From assembly GCA_024123955.1 (NCBI GenBank), contig CP099652.1, positions 2,046,001 to 2,110,000 of the forward strand: DNA of 64,000 nucleotides, written 5' to 3'. Source of the DNA: Oxalobacteraceae bacterium OTU3CINTB1. GTDB taxonomy: Bacteria; Pseudomonadota; Gammaproteobacteria; Burkholderiales; Burkholderiaceae_D. Positions 31,911-41,005 of this stretch are shown here, one piece after another. A program made the position numbers and the translations under genes. The notes under the pieces are model-generated. The model saw only the letters and a list, made by a program, of their open reading frames with translations, was not told where the DNA came from and searched no databases. Each line of letters opens with the position of its first letter. Position 1 is the first letter of the stretch.

Positions 31911-34417
31911 GCGGGCTGCCCGGCCCGGTGCCAGCGAAGCTCAAGACCACGGCGGCGGTCGCGCAAACGAAGGCGTGGTTCGCCACGCGCGGCTGGAGCG
32001 TGTTCCCGTTCCAGCGCGAGGTGTGGGCGGCGGCGGCGGCCGGCCAGTCCGGGCTGCTGCACGCCAGCACCGGCGCCGGCAAGACCTACGCGGTGTGGTT
32101 CGCCGCGTTGCAGCGCGCGGCGGCCGTGGCAAAACCCAAGGCGGGGCTGAAGGTGTTGTGGATCACGCCGATGCGGGCCCTGGCCGCCGACACCTTGCGG
32201 GCGCTGCAGGAGTCGCTGGAGGCGCTGCCAGGGCTTGCGGCCGGCGGCAAAACCGGCTGGCAGATCGAGGCGCGCACCGGCGACACCAGTTCCGCACAGC
32301 GCGCCCGCCAGAACAAGAAACTGCCCGACACCCTGATCACCACGCCCGAAAGCTTGACCCTGCTGCTCAGCAAGGCGGAGGCGGCCACCCAGTTCGCCCA
32401 GCTCGACATGATCATCATCGACGAATGGCACGAGCTGATGGGCAACAAGCGCGGCGTGCAGACGCAGCTGGCGCTGGCGCGCCTGCGCATGTGGAATCCG
32501 GCGCTGCTGGTGTGGGGACTGTCGGCCACGCTCGGCAACCTGGACCAGGCCAAGCAGGCCTTGATGGCGGACGGCGTGACCGTCGAAGGCCACGTCGCCA
32601 AGGAGATCCAGGTTGACACCTTGATCCCGGCTAACCCGTCGCGCTTTCCGTGGGGCGGCCACCTGGGCATTCAGATGCTGGGGCCGGTCATCGCCGAAAT
32701 CGAAAAGCACGCGACCACGCTGGTGTTCACCAACACCCGTTCGCAGGCGGAGCTGTGGTACCAGCACATGCTGGAGGCGCGTCCCGACTGGGCCGGGCTG
32801 ATCGCGCTGCATCACGGCTCGCTCGACAAGGAGGTGCGCGACTGGGTCGAGCAGGGCTTGAAGCAGGGGCAGCTGAAGGCGGTGATATGTACGTCGAGCC
32901 TGGACCTGGGCGTGGACTTCCTGCCGGTCGAGCGCGTGCTGCAGATCGGTAGCGCCAAGGGCATCGCGCGGCTGCTGCAGCGGGCCGGCCGCAGCGGCCA
33001 TGCGCCGGGAAGGATCTCGCGCCTGACCCTGGTGCCGACGCAAAGCATGGAGCTGCTGGAGGCGGCCGGCGCCAGGCAGGCGGTGGCCGCGCGCGACATT
33101 GAAGCGCGGCCGGTGCCGGACAAGCCGCTGGACGTGCTGGTGCAGCATCTGGTGACGATGGCGCTGGGCGGCGGCTTCCGCTCCGAAGCGCTTTACCAGG
33201 AGGTGCGCACCGCGTGGTCGTACCGCAACCTGGGTCCGGAGGAGTGGCAATGGGCGCTCGACTTCGTGGCGCGCGGCGGCCAGACCTTGGCCGTGTATCC
33301 GGAATACCGGCGCGTGCTGCCCGACGAGGAGGGCGTCTATCGCATGCCGGACCTGGCGCTGGGGCGACGCCACCGCATGGGCATCGGCACCATCGTTTCC
33401 GACAGTTCGCTGCAGGTCAAATACCTCAGCGGCGGGCGCATCGGCAGTGTCGAGGAATCGTTCATCTCGCGCCTGCGCAAGGGCGACCACTTCCTGTTCG
33501 GCGGCCGCATCCTGGAATTCGTCCGCCTGCACGAGATGACCGCCTACGTGCGGCGCGCCACCGGCGTCAAGAAGGGCGCGGTGCCGCGCTGGCAGGGCGG
33601 CAAGATGCCGATGTCGTCGGAACTGGCGCACGCGGCGCTGGAGCAGTTGCGCCTCGCCACCCTGGGCCGCTACGAGGGGCCGGAGATGCAGGCGATCAAG
33701 CCGCTGCTGGAAATCCAGCAGCGCTGGTCGGCGCTGCCGACGCCGGACACCACCGTGGTCGAAAGCATGCAGAGCCGCGAAGGCCGCCACCTGTTCATGT
33801 TCCCGTTCGCCGGGCGCTCGGTGCACATCGGGCTGGCGTCGCTGCTGGCGTGGCGGGTCGGCAAGGTGACGCCGGTGACGTTTTCGATCGCCGTCAACGA
33901 CTACGGCTTCGAGCTGTTGGCGCCGCAGGAGATCGATTGGGCCGCGCTGATCGCCGCAGGCGATGGTGCAAAGGTCGGCCTGTTCAGCACCGAGCATTTG
34001 CTGGAGGACGTGCTGGCCAGCCTGAACGCGACCGAGCTGTCGCAGCGGCGTTTCCGCGAGATCGCCCGCATCGCCGGGCTGGTGTTCCAGGGCTATCCGG
34101 GACAGCCCAAAAGCGCGCGCCAGTTGCAGGCGTCGTCGTCGCTGTTTTACGCGGTGTTCACCCAGCACGACGCTGGCAATCTGCTACTCACCCAGGCCCA
34201 GCGCGAGGTGCTGGAGCAGGAACTGGAATTGAACCGCCTGCGCGATACATTAGAGGCGTTGCAAGCACGCCAAGTCAGTTATCATGGAACCAAGCGGGCG
34301 ACGCCATTCGGCTTCGCGCTGATGGTCGAGCGCTTCCGCGAAAAGCTCACTACCGAAAAACTGTCGGATCGCGTCGCCAGGCTGGTGCGCGAACTTGAAA
34401 AGGCGGCCGGACCATGA
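31907..34417 (+). CDS. Lhr-family DEXH-box DNA helicase (ligase-associated)
   Basis: This 836-residue superfamily 2 helicase has Walker A ASTGAGKT (K59), a DEWH box (172-175, [10 protein letters not shown]), SATLGN (motif III), [10 protein letters not shown] (motif IV), SSLDLGVDF (motif V) and QRAGRSGH (motif VI). After the two RecA domains come a winged-helix and the Lhr core domain, ending around residue 830, without the extra C-terminal extension of mycobacterial Lhr. Family members are 3'-to-5' translocases that unwind RNA:DNA hybrids. It overlaps the ligase and the phosphoesterase genes by 4 bases each (ATGA), implying coordinated synthesis. Confidence 0.95.
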   Translation: MSGLPGPVPAKLKTTAAVAQTKAWFATRGWSVFPFQREVWAAAAAGQSGLLHASTGAGKTYAVWFAALQRAAAVAKPKAGLKVLWITPMRALAADTLRALQESLEALPGLAAGGKTGWQIEARTGDTSSAQRARQNKKLPDTLITTPESLTLLLSKAEAATQFAQLDMIIIDEWHELMGNKRGVQTQLALARLRMWNPALLVWGLSATLGNLDQAKQALMADGVTVEGHVAKEIQVDTLIPANPSRFPWGGHLGIQMLGPVIAEIEKHATTLVFTNTRSQAELWYQHMLEARPDWAGLIALHHGSLDKEVRDWVEQGLKQGQLKAVICTSSLDLGVDFLPVERVLQIGSAKGIARLLQRAGRSGHAPGRISRLTLVPTQSMELLEAAGARQAVAARDIEARPVPDKPLDVLVQHLVTMALGGGFRSEALYQEVRTAWSYRNLGPEEWQWALDFVARGGQTLAVYPEYRRVLPDEEGVYRMPDLALGRRHRMGIGTIVSDSSLQVKYLSGGRIGSVEESFISRLRKGDHFLFGGRILEFVRLHEMTAYVRRATGVKKGAVPRWQGGKMPMSSELAHAALEQLRLATLGRYEGPEMQAIKPLLEIQQRWSALPTPDTTVVESMQSREGRHLFMFPFAGRSVHIGLASLLAWRVGKVTPVTFSIAVNDYGFELLAPQEIDWAALIAAGDGAKVGLFSTEHLLEDVLASLNATELSQRRFREIARIAGLVFQGYPGQPKSARQLQASSSLFYAVFTQHDAGNLLLTQAQREVLEQELELNRLRDTLEALQARQVSYHGTKRATPFGFALMVERFREKLTTEKLSDRVARLVRELEKAAGP

Positions 34418-35145
34418 CGATTGCAATCAGCAAGGCACAACAGATGGAAGAGGCCGGCGTCGCCGGCATGGCGGGCACCCTGGCCATCGGACTGGCGGGC
34501 GAAGAGGTACTGTTGTTGCCGGAGAAGGCGCTGTACTGGCCGCGCGAAAAAATGCTGATCATCGCCGATATCCACTTCGGCAAGGCGGCCTCGTTCCGGG
34601 CGCTGGGCGTGCCGGTGCCGGGCGGGACGACGGCGGCCAATCTGCGCGCGCTCGACGGCTTGCTGGCGCGGCACGCGGTGCGCGAGATACTGTTCCTCGG
34701 CGACTTCCTGCATGCCAAGGCGGCGCACGCCGAAGCGACGATGACGGCGATCCACGGCTGGCGCCTGGCGCGGCCGACGCTGAAGCTGACGGTGGTGCGC
34801 GGCAACCACGACGCCCATGCCGGCGACCCGCCGGCCCGGCTGGCCATCGACATGGTCGACGAGCCGCTGCGGCAGGCGCCGTTCGCGTTCTGCCACCATC
34901 CCGATCTGCTGGTGTCCGGCTACCTGATGGCCGGCCACGTGCATCCCGTGTACCGCCTGCGCGCCGGTTGGGACTCGCTGCTGCTGCCGTGCTTCCTGGT
35001 CGGCGAGGGCCGGGTGGTGCTGCCGGCCTTCGGCGCCTTCACCGGCGGCCACCCGGTGCTGCCGGAGCCGGGCGAGCGCTTGTTCGTCACCAGCGGCGAC
35101 GCCGTGGTCGAGGTGCCTGTCAAACCGCTAGTCTTGCCGACCTAG
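34414..35145 (+). CDS. pdeM: Ligase-associated metallophosphoesterase (PdeM-like)
   Basis: This 243-residue calcineurin-like phosphoesterase carries the five metal motifs in order: [26 protein letters not shown] and GHVHPVY. Known homologues in this cassette are manganese-dependent DNA endonucleases or phosphodiesterases. It is the last of four overlapping genes (exonuclease, ligase, helicase, phosphoesterase). The middle of the protein, around [31 protein letters not shown], matches the family closely. Identification is good; the true substrate in vivo is not known. Confidence 0.92.
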   Translation: MTIAISKAQQMEEAGVAGMAGTLAIGLAGEEVLLLPEKALYWPREKMLIIADIHFGKAASFRALGVPVPGGTTAANLRALDGLLARHAVREILFLGDFLHAKAAHAEATMTAIHGWRLARPTLKLTVVRGNHDAHAGDPPARLAIDMVDEPLRQAPFAFCHHPDLLVSGYLMAGHVHPVYRLRAGWDSLLLPCFLVGEGRVVLPAFGAFTGGHPVLPEPGERLFVTSGDAVVEVPVKPLVLPT

Positions 35146-35303
35146 CGGACCCAAGCGTTGTTGGGCGGCCGGCGACAGCTGTACAGGGAATGGTCCTACA
35201 TTCTCTGCTGCGCGTGTCCTATATTTCGCCGTTATGCTGTGCACTACGATGACTCCACCTGTGTAGCAAGCGGGAATGACGACAATCATTCAGGGAGATG
35301 GTC

Positions 35304-35729
35304 ATGGCGACTAATAAGAGGAGCGGTAATCAAGGCGGCGGTAATCAAGGCGGCGGTAACCAGGGCGGCAGTCGAGACAGCAAACAAGGCGGCAAGTCGG
35401 GTAGCGAGCAAAGCGCACCAAGAAAACGCGGTTTCGCGTCGATGGATCCGGAGCAGCAGCGCCAGATAGCGGCCCAGGGCGGCCGCGCCGCCCATCAAAA
35501 AGGGACGGCACACGAATTCACCTCGGAAGAGGCGCGCCGTGCGGGCGCGATGAGTCACAAGAACGATGGCAACAGCCAAAGCAGCAGCAGCGGCTCGCGC
35601 GGCGGCAACCAGGGCAGCGCGCGTGACGAGGATGACGGCGCAGATGCAGGCCGTGGCAGCGCTGGCGGAAAAGCCAGCCGTGGCGGCAGCCGTTCCGGTT
35701 CCTCGGGTAGCGCGGGCTCGAAATCTTAA
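35304..35729 (+). CDS. KGG-motif general stress protein (YciG/GsiB-like)
   Basis: This 141-residue, very hydrophilic protein has a Gly/Asn/Gln-rich N-terminus with three tandem NQGGG-type units (residues 8-22). The core is RKRGFASMDPEQQRQIAAQGGRAAHQKGTAHEFTSEEARRAGAMSHKN, two degenerate copies of the stress-protein repeat (GF-ASMDPE...GG.AAH, then FTSEEAR.AG). A Ser/Gly/Arg-rich disordered tail follows. Such proteins protect against stress or desiccation and are cytoplasmic. The ATG at 35304 is favoured because CAGGGAG lies 7 bases before it, while the ATG at 35298 is too close to that site. A strong terminator follows at 35782. Confidence 0.82.
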   Translation: MATNKRSGNQGGGNQGGGNQGGSRDSKQGGKSGSEQSAPRKRGFASMDPEQQRQIAAQGGRAAHQKGTAHEFTSEEARRAGAMSHKNDGNSQSSSSGSRGGNQGSARDEDDGADAGRGSAGGKASRGGSRSGSSGSAGSKS

Positions 35730-35781
35730 TCTACGCTTGATGTGCGGCTGGCGCCTTCTCCTCTGGGCCCCGGCCGTTTAG

Positions 35782-35815
35782 GACCTGCGGACGTCACGTC
35801 CGCAGGTCTTTTTTT
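35782..35815 (+). terminator. Rho-independent terminator after the KGG stress gene
   Basis: The 12-base stem GACCTGCGGACG (35782-35793) pairs perfectly with CGTCCGCAGGTC (35797-35808) across a 3-base loop. Seven T follow (35809-35815). It ends transcripts reading rightward, 52 bases after the stress gene, and faces the end of the convergent oxidase-like gene. Confidence 0.95.
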
Positions 35816-35822
35816 ATCGACA

Positions 35823-36320
35823 CTACAGGCAGATCGTGGTGTGGCGGCCCATCGCCATCGGCGTGCGGCCGGTAATGGCGGCCGTGGCGATCTGCACCAG
35901 CTGTTTCATCTTGGTCGAGCCGGCGTCCCAATATTCTGCCGACTCGATGCGCACGCGGATCAGGGTCAGGTGCGGATCGTCGACGCCCTCGGGGAACCAG
36001 CTGCGCGCGGCCGCGTTCCACAGTTCGCGCGCCTTGGCGCGGTCCTTGAGCACGTAGGCGCGCCCGGAAATGGACAGGTAAAGGTTGCGCTCCGGATCGG
36101 AGTAGCTGATATTAACGCCTGGGTGCCGCGGCAGGTCGAGCATGAAGGCTGCCTCGTCCGAGGCGAAGAACCACAGGTTGCCCTCGTTGTCGATCTGCTG
36201 GGTGGTCAGCGGACGGCTGGTGAGCACGTGTTCCGCGTCGAAGGTGGTGAACATGCCGAAGCGCACATCCTTGATCTTGGCGGAGATGGTGTTGATCTGG
36301 TCTTGCGAATACAGCGGCAT
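35823..36320 (-). CDS. Pyridoxamine 5'-phosphate oxidase-family protein
   Basis: This 165-residue split-barrel flavin-binding protein starts MPLYSQDQINTISAKIKDVRFGMFTTFD and carries LTSRPLTTQQIDNEGNLWFFASD, DPERNLYLSISGRAYVLKDRAKARELWN and HLTLIRVRIESAEYWD. These are signature stretches of the general-stress-protein-26 group. The group may bind FMN or heme-like cofactors and is not a true PdxH. The start was set at 36320 because GGAGGCGCATC lies directly upstream. It may belong functionally with the neighbouring stress protein gene, though it is transcribed toward it. Confidence 0.87.
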   Translation of the reverse strand: MPLYSQDQINTISAKIKDVRFGMFTTFDAEHVLTSRPLTTQQIDNEGNLWFFASDEAAFMLDLPRHPGVNISYSDPERNLYLSISGRAYVLKDRAKARELWNAAARSWFPEGVDDPHLTLIRVRIESAEYWDAGSTKMKQLVQIATAAITGRTPMAMGRHTTICL

Positions 36321-36453
36321 GATGCGCCTCCATGACAAAAGGATGATTCGGCCCAAGCTTACGCATCGTCCGGGACGCGGTCTGTACGCGCTCTCACGCT
36401 AGCGTGAAGCCAGTTTAACCAGCGAACTTTACACAGGCGTTACATTGGACAGG

Positions 36454-36485
36454 TTGACAACGCAAATGATAATTATTATCATTTG
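36454..36485 (+). promoter_or_regulatory. Sigma70 promoter overlapped by a perfect Fur box
   Basis: TTGACA (36454-36459) and TATCAT (36477-36482) are spaced by 17 bases. Covering the spacer and -10 is a 23-base exact palindrome (36463-36485) with left arm CAAATGATAAT, a centre T and the mirror-image right arm. This matches the Fur consensus GATAAT-ATTATC very closely. Iron-bound Fur would shut the promoter of the PepSY-to-reductase operon, so those genes should be on under iron limitation. Confidence 0.93.
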
Positions 36486-36533
36486 TGTTTGTGCCTGGCT
36501 CAAGGGCGCACTTTCACCGATCGAGGACATGAT

Positions 36534-37172
36534 TTGAGCGCTCAACAAGCCAGCAATGCCAGCCGCGCGGTATGGCTGAAGAATCTGCACCAGTGGCACT
36601 GGATCAGTTCGGCTTTATGCCTGCTCGGCATGTTTTTGTTCAGCATTACCGGCATCACCCTGAACCACGCCTCGCAGATCGAAGCCAAGCCGGCGATCGT
36701 GCGCCAGCAGGCCACCGTGCCGGCGGCGCTGGCGGCGCAGTTGCGCGCCTACGCGGCCGAGCACGACGGCGCCAAGGAGCCGCTGCCGGCGGCCGCCGAA
36801 CAGTGGCTGAGCGACACCTGGAAAGTGCAGGCCGGCGGCCGCGCCGCCGAATGGGCCGCCGACGAGGTCTACCTGCCGATGCCCAAGGCCGGCGGCGACG
36901 CCTGGGTGCGCATCGCGCTGGAGGACGGCGCGGCCGAATTCGAAAAGACCGACCGCGGCTGGATCTCGTGGTTGAACGATGTCCACAAGGGGCGCAACAC
37001 GGGCGCCGCGTGGAACTGGTTCATCGATATTTTTGCCGGCGCCTGCCTCGTGTTTTGCATCACCGGCTTGCTGATCCTGAAGTTCCACGCCGCCAACCGG
37101 CCGTTCACGTGGCCCATGGTCGGGCTGGGTATTTTGATTCCATTTGTCATCGCTTTGCTGTTCATACACTAA
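36534..37172 (+). CDS. PepSY-associated transmembrane protein
   Basis: This 212-residue inner-membrane protein has TM1 at about 22-43 (WISSALCLLGMFLFSITGITLNH), a periplasmic middle part and two C-terminal TM helices (about 163-185 and 192-211). Conserved pieces are NLHQWHWIS and WLNDVHKGRNTGAAWNWFIDIFAGACLVFCITGLLIL; the His residues may coordinate heme or bear electrons. Homologues accompany siderophore receptors and iron reductases. The start is TTG at 36534 after GAGGAC; the ATG just upstream is out of frame. It is the first gene of the Fur-controlled operon. A role in ferric-siderophore reduction is inferred. Confidence 0.85.
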   Translation: MSAQQASNASRAVWLKNLHQWHWISSALCLLGMFLFSITGITLNHASQIEAKPAIVRQQATVPAALAAQLRAYAAEHDGAKEPLPAAAEQWLSDTWKVQAGGRAAEWAADEVYLPMPKAGGDAWVRIALEDGAAEFEKTDRGWISWLNDVHKGRNTGAAWNWFIDIFAGACLVFCITGLLILKFHAANRPFTWPMVGLGILIPFVIALLFIH

Positions 37173-37206
37173 TTTTCCAACCTCTTTCACCTCGCACTGG
37201 GACTCC

Positions 37207-37722
37207 ATGAAATTACGTTATTCCATCGCCTTGAGCCTGCCGCTGGCCAGCGCCTCGGCCATGGGCGCCGATCTGGCCCTCAAACTCGACGTGCCGCAAT
37301 TGAACGTTGCCGAATACCACCGCCCCTACATCGCCGCGTGGCTGGAGAACGCCGACCAGAAAGTGGTGACCAACCTGGCCGTGCTGTACGACACCAAGAA
37401 GAAGGACAACGCCGGCACCAAGTGGCTCAAGGACATGCGCCAGTGGTGGCGCAAGACCGGGCGCGACGTCGAGATGCCGATGGACGGCGTCAGCGGCGCG
37501 ACCAAGGCGCCGGGCGAAGTGTCGCTGACCTTCCCGGGCGCCAAGGCGGCGCTCGACAAGCTGCCGGCCGGTAACTACACCCTGTTGGTCGAAGCGGCGC
37601 GCGAGGCGGGCGGACGCGAAGTGGTCAAGGTGCCGCTGCAGTGGCCGCCGAAGGCCAAGCAGGACCTCAAAGGCCAGGGCAAGGAAGAGCTGGGCGCCGT
37701 GGTTGTACAACTGAAACCATAA
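37207..37722 (+). CDS. DUF2271-domain periplasmic protein
   Basis: This 171-residue protein has an N-terminal export signal (MKLRYSIALSLPLASASAMG, cleavage near residue 21). The DUF2271 body has VAEYHRPYIAAWLENADQKVVTNLAVLYD, KWLKDMRQWWRK, DGVSGATKAPGEVSL and LPAGNYTLLVEAAREAGGREVVKVPLQWP. The fold resembles a beta-sandwich. The family occurs almost always with PepSY TM, DUF4198 and ApbE-type genes, as here. The GVSGATKAP segment matches no ApbE flavinylation target (which needs D-x-x-x-S/T-GA-S/T-like context) with certainty, but GVSGAT is suggestive. Exact role unknown. Confidence 0.86.
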   Translation: MKLRYSIALSLPLASASAMGADLALKLDVPQLNVAEYHRPYIAAWLENADQKVVTNLAVLYDTKKKDNAGTKWLKDMRQWWRKTGRDVEMPMDGVSGATKAPGEVSLTFPGAKAALDKLPAGNYTLLVEAAREAGGREVVKVPLQWPPKAKQDLKGQGKEELGAVVVQLKP

Positions 37723-37735
37723 GAAAGCAGGGGAC

Positions 37736-38560
37736 ATGTCCACATTCAAGAAATCGCTGGTCGCGCTGGCGCTGGCCGGCATCGCGCTGAGCGCGCACGC
37801 CCACAAGCCATGGCTGCTGCCGTCGTCGACGCTGGTCGAGGGCAAGGAAGCCTGGGTCACGATCGACGCCGCCATTTCGGAAGGCCTGTTCGATGTCGAC
37901 CACCAGCCGCTCAAAGTCGACACGGTCGTCATCACCGGTCCCGACGGCGCCAAGCTGGAAAAGCAGAACGTCGCCAACGGCAAGATGCGCAACAGCTTCG
38001 ACCTGAAGCTGCCGAAACCGGGCACGTACAAGATCGAGCTGGTGTCGAAGAACGTGTTCGGCAGCTACAAGAACGCGGCAGGCGAAATGAAACGCTTCCG
38101 TGGTACCGAGGAAACCCTGGCCAAGGACGTGCCGGCCGACGCGACCGAGGTCAAGCTCACCCGCACCGACAGCCGCCTGGAGACCTTCGTCACCACCGGC
38201 GAGCCGGACATGGCGGTCTTCAAGACCACGGGCGTGGGCCTGGAGATGGTGCCCGTCACCCATCCGAACGATCTGCGCGCGGGCGAAAAGGCGACCTGGC
38301 GTTTCCTGCTCGACGGCAAGCCGGCGGCCAACCAGGGCGTGAGCCTGATCCCGGGCGGCGTGCGTTATCGCGGCACCCTGGGCGAGATCCGCCAGAACAC
38401 CGACGCCAAGGGCGAGCTGACGTTCACCCTGCCGGCGGCCGGCATGTACATGGTCAGCAGCAGCTGGCCGGCGGCCGCGCCGCAGGTGCAGGGCCAGCCG
38501 CCGCAGATGGCGCCGCGCCGCGCCAGCTACGCGGCCACCGTGGAAATCCTGCCGGAGTAA
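37736..38560 (+). CDS. DUF4198-domain periplasmic protein
   Basis: This 274-residue exported protein has a signal peptide at 1-22 (STFKKSLVALALAGIALSAHA), and the mature form begins HKPWLLPSSTLVEGKEAWVTIDAAISEGLF. The DUF4198 family is thought to be a carbohydrate-binding-like beta-sandwich used in metal or nickel uptake (NikM-like). The H at the mature N-terminus could bind metal. The C-terminal half (GEKATWRFLLDGKPAANQGVSLIPGG, GELTFTLPAAGMYMVSSSWP) is the second sandwich. It lies 13 bases after the DUF2271 gene in the Fur-controlled operon. Function unknown. Confidence 0.86.
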   Translation: MSTFKKSLVALALAGIALSAHAHKPWLLPSSTLVEGKEAWVTIDAAISEGLFDVDHQPLKVDTVVITGPDGAKLEKQNVANGKMRNSFDLKLPKPGTYKIELVSKNVFGSYKNAAGEMKRFRGTEETLAKDVPADATEVKLTRTDSRLETFVTTGEPDMAVFKTTGVGLEMVPVTHPNDLRAGEKATWRFLLDGKPAANQGVSLIPGGVRYRGTLGEIRQNTDAKGELTFTLPAAGMYMVSSSWPAAAPQVQGQPPQMAPRRASYAATVEILPE

Positions 38561-38600
38561 TCCGGCAGGCGGCTCCACACTTAACGTCGACAAGGTCCGC

Positions 38601-39638
38601 ATGCGCCGGGTTCTCCTGCCTCATCATATTTCCGACGACCCGGCGCCGGCCGACGGCGTAATCCGCGATATCGCCGGGCGCAGCATGGGCACCAGCTGGT
38701 CGGTGCGGCTGGTGGCCGCGCCGGCAGGCTCGCCCGGCCACCTTGCCCTCGACCATTTGCAGCATGGGCTGCAACAGCAGCTCGATGCCGTCGTGGCCGA
38801 AATGAGTCACTGGGAAACCGATTCCGACCTGGGCCGTTTCAACCGCGCCGAGGCGGGCAGCTGGCTGGCCTTGCCGCCGGCGTTTTTCGATGTGCTGTCG
38901 TTCGCGATGGGCGTGGCGCGCGATTCCGGCGGCGCCTACGATCCGTGCGCGGGCAGCCTGGTCAACCTGTGGGGCTTCGGACCTTACGGGCGTTTCGACC
39001 AACCTGAATTCGTTCCCCCTTCATCCGACGAGATCGCCATCGCGCGCAACCAGCTGGCCGCCGCCGGCGTGCGGCTCGAGCGCGAAGGGCGCAAGGCGCT
39101 GCAGCCGGGCGGCGTGCAGCTCGATTTGTCGGCGGTGGCCAAGGGCTACAGCGTCGACCGGCTGGCCTACTATTTGAAAACACAAGGTATCGAGCACTAT
39201 CTGGTGGAGGTGGGCGGCGAACTGCGCGGCGCCGGCGTCAAGCCGGACGGCCAGCCGTGGTGGGTGGCGCTGGAGGAGGTGCACGATGCCCCCGCCGTGG
39301 AAGAACCGGCGTCGCTGGTGCTGGCGCTGCACGGCCTGGCGGTGGCCACCTCGGGCGACTACCGCCGCTACTTCGAGCTCGACGGCCGGCGCTATTCGCA
39401 CACCATCGATCCGCGCAGCGGCATGCCGATCGCCAACGACCTGGCGTCTGTCACGGTGGTGCACGCGCAATGCATGGCGGCCGACGCCTGGTCGACCGCG
39501 CTGACGGTGCTGGGCGCCGAAGCGGGCCTGGCGCTGGCCGAACGCCAGGGGCTGGCGGCGCGCTTTGTCGCGCGCGACGCCGATGGCGGCTTCACCGAAC
39601 ACATGAGTTCCCATTTACGCGGCATGCTGGACGAATAA
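38601..39638 (+). CDS. apbE: FAD:protein FMN transferase (ApbE)
   Basis: This 345-residue ApbE-type enzyme attaches FMN through a phosphoester to a Thr/Ser of target proteins. Motifs are GRSMGTSWSVRL (27-38), the FAD pocket in YDPCAGSLVNLWGFGP, LDLSAVAKGYSVDR, VEVGGELRGAG, HTIDPRSGMPI and the Mg-binding ...SVTVVHAQCMAADAWSTALTVLG. No lipobox or clear signal peptide is visible at the N-terminus (MRRVLLPHHISDDPAP), unlike most periplasmic ApbE proteins; the start could be elsewhere, or the protein stays inside. It lies between DUF4198 and a flavodoxin-like reductase, pointing to flavin-based electron flow. Confidence 0.93.
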   Translation: MRRVLLPHHISDDPAPADGVIRDIAGRSMGTSWSVRLVAAPAGSPGHLALDHLQHGLQQQLDAVVAEMSHWETDSDLGRFNRAEAGSWLALPPAFFDVLSFAMGVARDSGGAYDPCAGSLVNLWGFGPYGRFDQPEFVPPSSDEIAIARNQLAAAGVRLEREGRKALQPGGVQLDLSAVAKGYSVDRLAYYLKTQGIEHYLVEVGGELRGAGVKPDGQPWWVALEEVHDAPAVEEPASLVLALHGLAVATSGDYRRYFELDGRRYSHTIDPRSGMPIANDLASVTVVHAQCMAADAWSTALTVLGAEAGLALAERQGLAARFVARDADGGFTEHMSSHLRGMLDE

Positions 39639-39643
39639 CCCGA

Positions 39644-41005
39644 ATGATCTGGACCGACGACCCGACCCGATTGATGCTGGTGGCAGGACTGGGCGCCAGC
39701 TATGGCCTGGTGTGCCTGTTGCCGTATCTGCGCCATCGCCGCAAGCGCCGGGCGGCGTTGCGCGCCAAGGCCGAGGCGGCGGCTGCCCCGGGATGGATCG
39801 TCGCCTACGCCAGCCAGACCGGCAACGCCGAGGCGCTGGCGCAGCAAACGCTGGCGACGTTGCGGCTGGCCGGCATCGCCGCCCAGTTGAGCGAACTGTC
39901 CGAGCTCGACGCCGACGATTTGCGCCGCGCCGAGCGCATCCTGTTCTTGGTCAGCACCTATGGCGAAGGCGACGCGCCCGACGCGGCGGCAGCTTTCGCC
40001 GGCCGCCTGATGACCACCGAGCTGCCACTGGCGCAGCTGCACTATGCGGTGCTGGCGCTGGGCGACAGCGCCTACGCCCAATTCTGCGGTTTCGGCCGGG
40101 CGCTGGACGCCTGGCTGGCCGCGCGCGGCGCGCAGAGCCTGTTCCCGCGCATCGAGGTCGACCGCAGCGCCGACGCTGCCATCGCGTTATGGCGGCAACA
40201 GTTGAGCCATCTGGCCGGCACCAGCGACGCGCCGGACTGGAGCGCCCCGGCGTTCGAGGATTGGACATTGCGCGCGCGCGCCGAGCTCAACCCCGGCAGC
40301 GCCGGGGCTCCGGTCTACCACCTGGAGCTGACGCCGCCGGGCGGCGTGTTGCCGGACTGGGAGTCGGGCGACCTGGTGCAGATCGCCGCGCCGGCCGAGC
40401 CGTCGCGTCCGCGCGAATACTCGATCGCGTCGATCCCGGCCGACGGCAGGGTGCATCTGCTGGTGCGCCTGCACAGCCACGACGACGGCAGCCACGGCGT
40501 GGCCTCCGGCTGGCTGACGCGCCAGGTCGAGCCGGGCCGGACGGTGCGGCTGCGGCTGCGCCAGCACCGCCGCTTCCGGCTCGAGGGCAACGCGGGCCGT
40601 CCTTTGATCCTGATCGGCAACGGCAGCGGCATCGCCGGCCTGCGCGGCCACCTCAGGGCCCGCGCGCTGGCCGGGCAGGGCCGCAACTGGCTGCTGTTCG
40701 GCGAGCGCAACAGCGCCCACGACTTCCATTACCGCGACGAGCTCGAGGCGATGCACCTGGCGGGACGGCTGGACCTGGACCTGGCCTGGTCGCGCGACGG
40801 CGGCACGGAGCGCTATGTGCAGGATCTGCTGCCGGCCCGTGCCGACAAGTTGCGCGCCTGGGTGGCCGACGGCGCGGCGATCTACGTCTGCGGCAGCCTG
40901 CAGGGCATGGCGGCCGGCGTCCATCAGGCGCTCGAGGCGATTTTGGGGAGTGTGGAACTGGATGCGTTGGTCGCCGAAAGGCGGTACCAGCGGGATGTGT
41001 ATTAG
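39644..41005 (+). CDS. Membrane-anchored flavodoxin/NADPH-flavin oxidoreductase
   Basis: This 453-residue diflavin reductase has an N-terminal anchor (residues 9-29, RLMLVAGLGASYGLVCLLPYL). A flavodoxin-like FMN domain follows with YASQTGNAEALAQQT, LVSTYGEGDAP and VLALGDSAYAQFCGFG. The FAD domain has REYSIASIP and GVASGWLT, and the NADPH domain has LIGNGSGIAGLRGHL, YVCGSLQGMAAGVHQAL and a C-terminal aromatic (Tyr453). This resembles the CysJ/sulfite-reductase flavoprotein family but is shorter and membrane-bound. It would pass electrons from NADPH to the PepSY membrane protein or an ApbE-modified partner. It is the last gene of the Fur-controlled run. Ferric reduction is inferred. Confidence 0.9.
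   Translation: MIWTDDPTRLMLVAGLGASYGLVCLLPYLRHRRKRRAALRAKAEAAAAPGWIVAYASQTGNAEALAQQTLATLRLAGIAAQLSELSELDADDLRRAERILFLVSTYGEGDAPDAAAAFAGRLMTTELPLAQLHYAVLALGDSAYAQFCGFGRALDAWLAARGAQSLFPRIEVDRSADAAIALWRQQLSHLAGTSDAPDWSAPAFEDWTLRARAELNPGSAGAPVYHLELTPPGGVLPDWESGDLVQIAAPAEPSRPREYSIASIPADGRVHLLVRLHSHDDGSHGVASGWLTRQVEPGRTVRLRLRQHRRFRLEGNAGRPLILIGNGSGIAGLRGHLRARALAGQGRNWLLFGERNSAHDFHYRDELEAMHLAGRLDLDLAWSRDGGTERYVQDLLPARADKLRAWVADGAAIYVCGSLQGMAAGVHQALEAILGSVELDALVAERRYQRDVY

Noticed and set aside
35823..36320. PdxH (pyridoxamine phosphate oxidase of vitamin B6 synthesis)
   Set aside because: Shorter and matching the general-stress-protein-26 subgroup; PdxH substrate-binding C-terminal block is absent.
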